Under the pieces are notes generated by a model. That model did not search any database, was not told the origin of the DNA, and worked only from the letters and a program-made list of their open reading frames with translations. The position numbers and the translations under genes were made by a program. Source: Pyrus communis (lineage: Eukaryota; Streptophyta; Magnoliopsida; Rosales; Rosaceae). From it: a DNA stretch of 64,000 nt. Positions 34,628-44,125 of the stretch are shown piece after piece; the stretch's first letter is position 1; every line of letters begins with the position of its first letter. The stretch lies in the NCBI RefSeq assembly GCF_963583255.1, contig NC_084815.1:10959724-11023723 (forward strand), in the 5' to 3' direction.

Positions 34628-37001
34628 TGATAGGAGCATATTCATGCGACTTAAATGGCTTGTTCTCGTGCATTTACGTTATGTTTCTTTAGTTATTTTA
34701 GTACTTTAAGCTATTTTCGTGTGTTTGTAGGTCCAAAGGGCTAAAGGAGCAAAAAGATGCATTTTGGAGACTTTTGGAGCACTTTTGGACTAAGGATGGA
34801 TAGCTTATGCTTGGAGGCAAAGTGTTGGACGAAATTGAAGACCTAATTGAAGACCAAAGTGTTGGAACCATGTTCCCTTTAGTTTTAGGACATTTAAACC
34901 TTTCCTAATCCCATTCATCAACACATGCATCCACATGCATTCACCCTTTAAACCATTAAATCCACATGCTTTCCTATTCAATTAAATCAGCCACATGCAT
35001 TTATCATCATAACCTAGCTGTCATTCCACTTCATTGCACATGCATCTTCAAATAAATCAGCCATTCCACATGCATATTCAACCTAGCTGTCATTGCACAT
35101 GCATTCACTCTTTAATTCACATGCATTTACTCTTTAATTCACATGCAAAACATCCCATTCCATCTCCCATCAGATTTCCATCATATTCACATGCATTCCA
35201 TCCTTTAAAACATTGCACATGCACTCCCTTTAATTAATTAAGCCACATGCACTCCCATCCATTTCATCATTGCAGCCAACACATGCTTTCACATGCATTT
35301 TCAGATTGTCCCCTTGCACATGCAGCCACATATTCATTACACATGCAATTCCAACCCACATGCATCCTTTAATCATTCAAACATGCAGCCACATTCCCTC
35401 CTAGCTGTCATGTTCCCCCCATTTCACCTATAAATAAGCATCCATTGCATACACATTTCATTCATACACTCTTCCATATTCCAGAAATTCGTCAAAACCT
35501 CTCCACACCCTCATTGCAGCCACCAAAACACTTTTCTCCTCCATTGCAGCCACTCCAACCACTCCCCAAACCATTCACACCATCAAACTATCCTTAGACC
35601 TTGTGCTACAACGAAGAGGAAGAGAAGAGTGCCTAAACGTTCATACAATTCAAGTTTGAGTTGTTGGAATGTTTAGGTGTTTCTTTGATTTCAATGTTTA
35701 ATTTCAATACTCTTTGTTTTGTACGTATGAGGAATGGAAGAGAAGAGTGCCTAAACGTTCATACAATTCAAGTTTGAGTTGTTGGAATGTTTAGGTGTTT
35801 CTTTGATTCCAATGTTTAAATTCAACTAAACCCCCCTTGGCTAGGGGGGGATTCGAAATATATGTTTATGCTTGCATTTTGATTTGATTACTTCTAATTG
35901 CGTTTCATAAGTTGTGGATTCAATTTGTTTAACCGTTTGATTGATAACTTATTTATGTATGTTTATTGAGAATGCGCGCTTAATTTTCATGCATGAATAT
36001 GACGCTAGAATATAAGTGAGTTTCACCTAATAGTTACGAACTTATATTCACAAGTAGTGGAGGTTGCTTATAAACAATCGCGTTAAACAAATTCTTGGCA
36101 TAAGTTTCATGCAATCATAGTAACGAATGCCTCGTCAACACTTATAATTTTCATAGAGCGTAATGATTCTTGCTTGTACCTCTTCTATGCATTCATGTTG
36201 AGGACTTGTGGGGAATGTTTTGAATTGTCGCATGCATCATCCAATTCAATAACGTTAGGAAGATTTGAAGGTTAATTAGTGCATCACGGTTAACTTGGGG
36301 TGTTGAGTATCATAGTTTATTGAAATGCAATTGGAAATCATTTTATTATGCAAGTATAACATGTATGGAGATGAACCCCTTAGCTAGCCTTCATTCCATT
36401 CAATTCTATCACACATTCACATTTACATTTTGCTTTTACTTACAATCTGTTCTTTTAGTTTAAATTCGTCAAAACCTAACCCCCCCTTTACTTTCTTGTT
36501 CTTTAGTGTTTAGACTTTGTTCAGTTTATGTTTTAAAGTGTTTTGATTCAATTTATTTCCCAAAATTCGTCCAAATTCACCAAAGTGCTCAAAACTGCCC
36601 AGAAAGTGATTTTAAGGCTGTTTTGAGTGTTTTGGGTGATGTTTGAGTCTTTTGGTTTGTTTTAGTGTTTTAAAGTTTAGTTTTGCATTCTTTGAGTCTA
36701 GTATAGTGTTTTATATTGTTATTTTACGTTTGAATCAAGCCATAATCCTAAATTCGTCCAACATTGGGGTTAAGGTCAGAAACTGCCTAGTTAGTGTTTT
36801 TAGGCAGTTTTGAGTCTTTTGAACTTGTTTTGAGTCCTTTGAGTCTTTGTGAACGTTTTTAACTTTGTTTTTATGTTTTTGAGTCAAATCCAAGTGATTA
36901 ACAATCCCTCCTAATCCCCGGTCCAGAACGATCCCTACTTATACTTATACTACAATTGACAAAAAGAGGGTTTAATTTGTGTGCGTATAAATCACGCATC
37001 A
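34628..37001 (+). repeat. 5' LTR of element I (2374 bp)
   Basis: The U3 contains about 16 CATGCA motifs between 34921 and 35400. TATAAATA is at 35429-35436, so the transcribed R-U5 part is about 1.5 kb. A 118-bp offset tandem block carries a 46-nt hairpin at 35632-35677 and 35750-35795. A C6/G6-7 hairpin is at 35831-35850. The LTR ends CACGCATCA and is followed after five bases by the PBS. Confidence 0.93.
35632..35795 (+). repeat. Tandem duplicated leader block with 46-nt hairpins
   Basis: Each copy has outer arms CCTAAACGTTC and GAATGTTTAGG (11 pairs including one G-U) and inner arms CAATTCAA and TTGAGTTG (8 pairs including one U-G), joined by short internal loops. The two copies are 118 bp apart. 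The same arrangement is present in reverse in A, F, G, H, K and L and as a related block in B and J. Confidence 0.8.
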
Positions 37002-37006
37002 AATTT

Positions 37007-37024
37007 TGGCGCCGTTGCCGGGGA
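37007..37024 (+). other. tRNA-Asp primer-binding site of element I
   Basis: TGGCGCCGTTGCCGGGGA, intact, five bases after the LTR end at 37001. Confidence 0.93.
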
Positions 37025-37131
37025 TTAGCAAATTTGCTAATCTCTTGGATTGTTTGTTTCTGTTATGTATTTTAGTTTTAGTTTTTGATTTGTGTTTTGT
37101 TTGTTGAATTCAAATACTAGAGAAGAACAAC

Positions 37132-38055
37132 ATGGCACTTGATAATGCTTTTCTTTTGTCACAGCTCATGGAAAGGTCTCAAATGCAAAGAGTTGATATA
37201 TTGAATCTTCAATCAAGGAATAACGTGTTTTCCAATACTTACAATTCGGATTGGAGTGATCATTCAAACTCTATGTGGTGGGAACCTCAAAATGCTCAAC
37301 AAGGAGGATATTGGCAGCCACCACAACCTCATATTCAATATGCCCAACAAAACTTAAGTTCGTCAGTAGATTATAATCAAAAGCTTAACGAATTAATTTG
37401 TTTGGTGCAGGGCTCACAAAATCAAGACAATGAGGCTCGACAAGAAGACAAAAGGTTGGACCACTTGGAAAAGCAAATTGGGCAGATCGCGGAGTTCGTA
37501 GGACAATTTTGCGACCAAGGCAAACTCCCTAGTTCAACCATTGTAAAACCGAAGGGAGAATTTGAAGCACCTTTGCTGGAAGCACTTATTGCTCCTACGC
37601 CATCTAATTCAAGTAAGGTTGTTCCAATTAGTTCTAACCCCATTCCACCTAATATCCCTATTCCTTGCAGGTTCATGAATTCCAAGGAAGAAGAAAGTGA
37701 AAAAGACATCTTGGAAGACCTTCCAAAGGTGCAAAGTAGGGAATTTCATGAATTCATCAAAGAGGATATACTTGAGACAACAATGCCCAAAGAAGTTGAA
37801 TTTGATGACATTGGACAAGTCATAACCATCACATGCAATCTGGCCAAGTCCAATATCCCTGAAACTTTCAAAGGAGTGGTGTTTGTCATTGAGTTCTTGT
37901 CAGACAAAACAAGTAAGTCATTTTTTTCAAATTCCATTACATTTTATACTAACTTGTTGTTTTTTATGAATCAGGCACCTACATTAGAATTCAAACCAAT
38001 GCCGGTTCACTTCAAGTATCACCTTCCATTCAAGGACCAATTCCATGCCGTTTGA
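37132..38055 (+). CDS. Sense Gag/linker-derived ORF of element I (307 aa)
   Basis: It starts MALDNAFLLSQLMERSQMQR about 110 bp after the PBS, the expected position for gag. In order: Ser/Asn/Trp-rich N-terminal region with NSMWWEPQNAQQGGYWQPP (46-64); LDHLEKQIGQIAEFV (109-123), a short helical segment; LPSSTIVKPKGEFE (132-145), like the Gag-Pol linker of Athila-type elements; DDIGQVITITCNLAKSNIP; and at the end APTLEFKPMPVHFKY, resembling the pre-RT segment. Residues about 261-281 are encoded by the intron-like segment 37913-37974. It lacks the capsid core, zinc knuckle and all enzymes. Compared with A and J it also lacks the ETAKEIMLRSDKEVG piece. It may be only a relic; its openness in I, J and K could reflect youth rather than selection. 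Confidence 0.6.
   Translation: MALDNAFLLSQLMERSQMQRVDILNLQSRNNVFSNTYNSDWSDHSNSMWWEPQNAQQGGYWQPPQPHIQYAQQNLSSSVDYNQKLNELICLVQGSQNQDNEARQEDKRLDHLEKQIGQIAEFVGQFCDQGKLPSSTIVKPKGEFEAPLLEALIAPTPSNSSKVVPISSNPIPPNIPIPCRFMNSKEEESEKDILEDLPKVQSREFHEFIKEDILETTMPKEVEFDDIGQVITITCNLAKSNIPETFKGVVFVIEFLSDKTSKSFFSNSITFYTNLLFFMNQAPTLEFKPMPVHFKYHLPFKDQFHAV
37913..37974 (+). other. Intron-like segment (62 nt) inside the sense ORF
   Basis: The 5' end reads AA|GTAAGT, a TACTAAC branch-point consensus lies about 25 nt before the end, and the 3' end is a T-rich stretch ending ATCAG|GC. All three signals recur in the other copies: 4370-4312 (59 nt), 8389-8331 (59 nt), 14898-14837, 23687-23626, 45042-44981 and 62787-62726 (62 nt each). 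It is short for a plant intron. Reading through it keeps the conserved downstream frame, so removal would change the C-terminus. Confidence 0.5.
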
Positions 38056-38068
38056 TTTTATTTATGTT

Positions 38069-38102
38069 AAAAAAAAAAATAAAAAATAAAAATAAAAAAA
38101 AA
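38069..38102 (+). repeat. A-rich tract downstream of the sense ORF of I
   Basis: An A/T-only, mostly A stretch follows the sense stop codon by about 14 bp and precedes the end of the antisense ORF. It resembles a degraded poly(A) tail at the joint between the two modules. Confidence 0.75.
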
Positions 38103-38140
38103 ATGAAAGAAAGATACTAAACATGGAGAAAGGTGGAGCT

Positions 38141-38812
38141 TCACAAAGGTTGTTTGCGTGAAGCCCCACTACGAGGCGCAGAAGCGGAAGGCGCAGAAGC
38201 GGGAGGCATAGAAGCGGGAGGCATCGGAGCGGAAGCCATCGGAGCGGGAGGCATCGGAGCTAGAGCATTCCAGGCCTCAATACTTGGCCAAGCGCTGGAT
38301 GACCCAGGAAAAAGGTGCCTCTGGAGATAAGACGCAAACCTTTGACGGTCACTGTGAATTCGACCCTCAGATTCTTGCAGCTCATCAAGCTTCCTCTTCA
38401 TCCCCGACGAATAGTTATTTGCAAGCACATGCAAACTTCTATTCTCGTACTTAAGCTGCTGGATCTCTTGCTTAAGTCTTTCCACCTCTGCCATCAACGA
38501 TTCCACCTGACGAGAGCGGGCAAGCAGGCGTAGGCCCATGTTGGACACAGAGCTCGCACACTGAACACTAAGTGCGAGGGACTCTTGAACGGCCAACTCA
38601 TCAGACCGTCCTGACAGCAGCCTACTATCTTTTGGAGTGAGGAGGTTCCTAGCTACTATTGTAGCTGTTGTGGCGTCCTGCATCACGGAGTCTTCACCTG
38701 TAAGAAGACCGTTAGAAGATAAGAAAGAAGGGCGCCATACGTTACCTTGACGCGGCGCGCCCGTATCACTGCTAAGGCTCAATTCCAAGCTAAGGTTCGA
38801 TGAGTTTGCCAT
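38141..38812 (-). CDS. Antisense coiled-coil protein, copy I (223 aa, intact)
   Basis: Fully open, convergent with the sense ORF of I (85 bp between the stop codons). It has LSLELSL near the start, the central coiled coil (VESLMAEVERLKQEIQQLKYEN), LFPGSSSAWPSIEAWN and a shorter Met-Pro-Ala tail than F. Its upstream TATA position is altered: in coding sense it reads TTTTTTATTGAGC where others have TTTTTATAGAGC. Element J inserted 337 bp upstream, inside the distal enhancer module, so this copy has probably lost part of its promoter. Confidence 0.65.
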   Translation of the reverse strand: MANSSNLSLELSLSSDTGAPRQGNVWRPSFLSSNGLLTGEDSVMQDATTATIVARNLLTPKDSRLLSGRSDELAVQESLALSVQCASSVSNMGLRLLARSRQVESLMAEVERLKQEIQQLKYENRSLHVLANNYSSGMKRKLDELQESEGRIHSDRQRFASYLQRHLFPGSSSAWPSIEAWNALAPMPPAPMASAPMPPASMPPASAPSASAPRSGASRKQPL

Positions 38813-39149
38813 TTTTCAAAAGTGTTCAAAGAAAAGGGATGGAGTTAAATTTCAAAGGGCCGGAGTCGATTTTCAAGAATGGGAAATCTTCAGAGTGTGT
38901 TTGTTGTGGTGATCGATAGCTCAATAAAAAAGCCAAGGCGACGCGTCCACCGATTCAAAAAGCCGGAATTTCCGGCGTAATTTTGGCGACGCTTTCTCGG
39001 CTTTTCAGAAGACGCGTTCAACTTTGTCAAAAGATTTCTGACAAAGCTGAAAACACGTGGAGGCCATCATCGCAACTACACGTCTTTAGCCGACAAGCGC
39101 AAAGTTCGGCGACGCTTTCTCTGCTTTTCAGAAAACGCGTGCAGCTTTG
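38813..39149 (-). promoter_or_regulatory. Proximal promoter of antisense ORF in I, severed by J
   Basis: It includes the GCCGGAA-A-TTCCGGC palindrome (38961-38975), one complete GCGTCGCC/CTGAAAAGC/ACGCG/TTGAC module (about 38984-39035) and a CACGTG near 39054. The second module is cut at GCAGCTTTG|TCAAAAG by J (CTTTG duplicated); the rest of the promoter continues at 47996. Confidence 0.55.
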
Positions 39150-41060
39150 TGATGCGAGATTTATACGCACACAAATTTTACCCTCTTTTTTGACAATTGT
39201 AGTATAGGTGCAAGTAGGGATCGTTCTGGACCGGGGATTAGGAGGGATTGTTAATCACTTGGATTTGACTAAAAAAAAACACAAAATAAAATACTATACT
39301 AGACTCAAATATTGCAAAACTAAACTTGAAAACACTAAAACAAACCAAAAGATTCAAACAAGTTCAAAAGACTCAAAACTCTTAAAAACACAAACTAAAT
39401 TGATTTTTAACTAATTTGACATTAAAGTAAAGGGGAATTTAGATTTTAACGAAATTAAACTAAATGAACAAATTGCAAATTAAAGCAGAATGTAAATATG
39501 AAAATGATAAAATGGAATGAATGGATGATAGAATAGCTAAGGGGTTCATCTCCACACAGGTTACACTTGCATAATAAAATGATTTCCAATTGCATTTCAA
39601 TAAATTATTAAACTCATCACCCCGGGTCAATTAGGTACGCTTAAATTAACCGTCAAGTTTTCCTTAAGTTAATGAATTGGATGGGTTAGCGCAACGCAAT
39701 TCACAACATTCTCCAAAAGTCCTTTACGTGAACAGCACAATAAAGATACAATCAAAGATCATTAAGCATTATGAAAACTATAAGTGTTGACGAGGCATTC
39801 GTTACTATGATGAGCATGAAACTCGTGCCAAGAATTCATTTAACGCGATTGTTTATAAGCAACCTCCACTACTTGTGAATATAAGTTCATAACGATTAGG
39901 TGAAACTCACTTATATTCTAGCGTCATATTCATGCATGAAAATTAAGCGTGCACTCTCAATAAACATACATAAATAAGTTATCAATCAAACGGTTAAACA
40001 AATTGAATCCACAACTTATGAAATGCAATTAGAAGTAATCAAATCAAAATGCAAGCATAAACATATATTTCGAATCACCCCCTAGCTAAGGGGGGGTTTA
40101 GTTCCTCATACAAAACAAAGAGAATTAAAATTAAACATTGAAATCAAAGAAACACCTAAACATTCCAACAACTCAAACTTGAATTGTATGAACGTTTAGG
40201 CCCTCTTCTCTTCCTCTTTATTGTAGCATAAGGTCTAAGGATAGTTGGTTTGGGGGAATGGAAGTGTGGAATGGAGTGAGGAGTGATGGAAATGGAAAGA
40301 TGGTTTTTGGATTCTAAGGGAGACTCACGGCTAAGAGAGAAAGGGATGTGTTTGTGGTGTGTTGTGTATGAAAATGAGATGTCCATGAATGAATGAATGC
40401 AAGGGTATTTATAGGAGTAGTGGAGGGAACATATGGCTATGTCATTTGTAGGTGAAGTAGGTGGATGTTGTAGGTGAAGTAGGTGGATGTTGTAGGTGAA
40501 GTGGGTGGATGTTGTAGGTGAAGTAGGTGGATGTTGTAGGTGAAGTGGATGTTGTAGGTGAAATAGGTGGATGTTATGTTAAGTGATAAGTGATAAGTGA
40601 TATGATATGTGGTTATGATATGATAAGTGGTTAAGTGGTGATGATAAGTGATAAGTGATTAAGTGATATGATATGTGGTGATGATAAGTGATAAGTGCAT
40701 GTGGGTTAACTAATGAAGGAAATGCATGTGTAATGACAATGTGTTAGAATGGATGTGTGTTATGCATGGCATGATTGGGATTAGGAAAGGTTTAAATGTC
40801 CTAAAACTAAAGAGAACAAGGTTCCAACACTTTGGCTCCAATTAGGTCTTCAATTTCGTCCAACACTTTGGCTTCAAGCATAAGCTATCCGTCCTTAGCC
40901 CAAAAGTGCTCCAAAAGTCTCCAAAATGCATCTTTTTGCTCCTTTAGCCCTTTGGACCTACAAACATACGAAAATAGCTTAAAGTACTAAAATAACTAAA
41001 GAAACATAACGTAAATGTACGAGAACAAGCCATTTAAGTCGCATAAATATGCTCCTATCA
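39150..41060 (-). repeat. 3' LTR of element J (1911 bp)
   Basis: From TGATGCGAGATTTATACGC to CTATCA, next to the PPT at 41061. It has one copy of the hairpin block rather than two, a TATAAATA box at 40413-40406 and a U3 dominated by minisatellites in place of CATGCA repeats. Confidence 0.93.
40448..40700 (-). repeat. Minisatellite cluster in U3 of J 3' LTR
   Basis: About 5.5 units of a 22-bp repeat (GTAGGTGAAGTAGGTGGATGTT) at 40448-40575 are followed by GATAAGT/GATATG iterations to about 40700. The identical array is at 47378-47630 in the other LTR, so it was present before insertion. Confidence 0.9.
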
Positions 41061-41826
41061 AATACCCCCACACTTAGCTTTTGCTAGTCCTCGAGCAAAA
41101 CAGAAAAACAAAACAAAAAGAACAAAACACAACCTACACCTTCCAACAATCGTATCAGGGACTTCCAATGCACATGACAAGTTAAAAATCATTATTCTCA
41201 CAGATTTGAGCCATCTTTACACTTAAGTACATTCTTAATCATAGTCACCACATACTAGTTCACAATTAAGCAATTAAAACACATTTCAAATGTAGTAACA
41301 TGCCTTTAGAGAATTCCCTCAATTTCTTACTAGATGTACTCTCGTTTTTCACACAGATTTTCTGACTACACACCCTACACTAGGTATATGTGAGAAGATT
41401 GATGTAAACATGTAGATGAACACTCACATATGTTATAATAAGGAAAGCATTTTCTGGAGTTAATAAGCATGTTTAGATATGATCTCATGAATGGAATGCT
41501 ACTACTTAGACGCGAGAACCAGTGACACCATAAGCTCATACCAAGTTCAAACTCCACAATTGAAATACATAACACTCAATATAGAAGTCAAAGGATAGTA
41601 ACGGGGCTAGGGTATTGGCTAACAATGAAAGGTGAAGGATAAACAAACATTCTTAAAGCAATAGTGAGCAAAGTATTGAATTAGACACTTAGAATTCCCT
41701 TAAGAACGCAGAAGTCAACTTTGAACACCCAAGGGAAAATCACACAAAACTTAGGGCCATATTCAACTTTTTGGACCCTTTCTTCAACCATCAACGCTCG
41801 TGAGTTCATTCTTACTTATTTTCACT

Positions 41827-41857
<31 letters not shown>

Positions 41858-43130
41858 CTTTTCTTCTTTTTCTTTTGAATCTCAAAACATACATATAAAC
41901 GTAAGAACAAACTTTTACTCCCCCACACTCATTTTCTTGCATAATGTAACTCAAAAGGAATTCATTTAAGTCATGCTCACTAAACTTTAAGAACAAGGGT
42001 ATAGGAAAGTCCTACTCTAAGCTAGGTAAGGGGTGATGTGGGTAAACAAGGAATAAAGGCAAAACGAGGCTCAACGGGGTTAAAACTTACAACATATACG
42101 AAGTATGGGAAGTAAGGCTATTTGGCTATGGTGGTGGTCACTACACAACTTCTTCTTGAATATGTGTTATGCAAATCAATAACATGCTTTGAATGAAATG
42201 GGCATGAGTTCTAGCATTTGGAACTATATGATGAAACGCCTTCTAAGTAGTAACCAAGCAAAGAATAATGAGATCATGCAACGACTTTAGAAAACAAGAA
42301 ATCACAGATTATACTCTCCAAAGAACGTTATAGGCTCAAGTCTCTCAGGGTTGTAGCGTTTGTTTGAGTTCCTTCCTTCAAGCATGTTACAAAAACGAAT
42401 TTTTTTCTTTTATGATTGCATGTGAAGTCATACATTATAACCATAACCAAGCATATACCAAGAGTAAATCAAACTTTTCTCTATGTTTATAACTCTTTCT
42501 AACCGTCATGCAATTATAAACCAAATCCTTATCATTGTGTTGGAAGGTACCCTAAGACACAAACACACAAAAACGACTCTTAAAACAACTCTTTTTGGGT
42601 TTTTCAAAACAATTTTCAAATTTTTATGGGATTTTCGAATTATAAAACAAAACACACTAAAACACTCTAAAACAACTTAAAAACACCTTAAAACAGCAAG
42701 GAACAACATTTGAAGTTATGGGTGATAAAATCCCACGAATTTGCATTAAATATACTTAGTTACCCCCCCATACTTAAATCAAACATTGTCCTCAATGTTT
42801 TAAGCATATGGTTCACACAAAACATAAGTAAACACACAAAAAGCAACTAAACATACTAAACATGGCAGAATGTAATTAACAAAGAGAAGAGTTTAGGGAC
42901 GCAAATCTGGTTATGGAGTGTAAATTCCCTCTTCTCCTTGGTGATTGCATTGAGGCTTTGATCTTTGTGATTCCACAGGCTTACTCTTGAACTGGTTTCT
43001 GCCCATCGTTGATTTTCCTTTGTGCTACTTCTTAAACTGGGCAGCAGGATGGTTCTTTTGGTTTCCCCCGAAGGTCTGAGCTTCCTCCTGTTATCTGTTT
43101 CTTTGTTCAATCTTTGCAGGAGTGGTCCCT
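41061..43130 (-). mobile_element. Non-coding 3' internal region of J
   Basis: It starts with the PPT (complement of AATACCCCCACACTTA). It contains a 27-nt class T run at about 41829-41857, the second CCCCCACACT motif near 41920 and the poly(C) motif near 42764-42770. No gene is supported. Confidence 0.75.
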
Positions 43131-43639
43131 TCTCTGGAAGTGTATCAACCGTTGAAGATGACTACTCGAGAGCAACGCTAGGTAAGCAATCAGGAATAGA
43201 TTCCAGGCAGTTGGCTCCAGATCGGAAGACTGACTCCAAGTGCCGGCTGATTGCTTCTTTTACTTTGCCATGCAAGTAAGAACAAGGACAAAGAAAAAGA
43301 CAGGGAAAGAGCATGATATGAGATACTTTTGCTTTTGACCTTAATGATATGAGATACCTTTGCTTTGAAGAAGCGGTGAATGAATCAGCACATGCTTCAA
43401 TCCGCCGTTTCCTCTTGGGTCATATGTACTCCAGGCATCTGGTATCATCTTTGGGGAAGAAGAAAGAATTGAGTATTTTGAAAGGCTTTGCTGGGAGTGC
43501 GCCCTCAGAGGTAAGGGAGAGTTGGGCATTTTCTTCAGGTTTGCCCTGCCATAAAAGACGAAGGTCGACATATATAGAGATAATATCAAGTGGTGGTACT
43601 TTTTACCCTTGTCGACAAACGTTTTGATCCCGCAAATCC

Positions 43640-44125
43640 GGCTCTTTGAAATAGTGGCGCCTCTTCGATCTTTGAATACGCCTCTTCGATTTCTGAGCAG
43701 GCGCCCCTTCGATTTCTGAACGACGCTCCTTCGCTTTCTGAACGACACGTGGTAGTGTAGATGCGGCTCCTTTTGACAAAGCTGCACGCGTCTTCTGAAA
43801 AGCAGAGAAAGCGTTGCCGAACTTTGCGCTTGTCGGCTAAAGATGTGTAAATGCGATGATGGCCTCCACGTGTTTTCAGCTTTGTCAGAAATCTTTTGAC
43901 AAAGTTGAACGCGTTTTCTTGAAAAGCTGAGGGAGCGTCGCCTAAATTACGCCGGAAAATCCGGCTCTTTGAATCGGTGGACGCGTCGTCTTGGCTTTTT
44001 ATAGAGCTATCAATCACCCCAACACACACACACTCTGAAGATTTCCCATTCCTGAAACTCGACTCCGGCCCTTTGTGAAATTTTAACTCCATCCACCCCT
44101 TCTCTTTGAACACTTTTGAAAAAAA
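43640..44125 (+). promoter_or_regulatory. Promoter of antisense ORF in J
   Basis: G-boxes CACGTG at 43746-43751 and 43867-43872 (121 bp apart, as in F) are each followed by the TTTTGACAAAG...ACGCG...GCGTYGCC module. A GCCGGA-AAA-TCCGGC palindrome is near 43951-43965 and TTTTTATAGAG near 43997-44005, about 120 bp upstream of the ATG. Confidence 0.6.

Noticed and set aside
37007..37024. Possible tRNA-Asp gene
   Set aside because: Only the 18 nt complementary to the tRNA 3' end are present, directly after an LTR; there is no cloverleaf. It is a primer-binding site.
40448..40700. CRISPR-like array
   Set aside because: The units are directly abutting 22-bp repeats without unique spacers, in an LTR of a plant element. 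It is a minisatellite.
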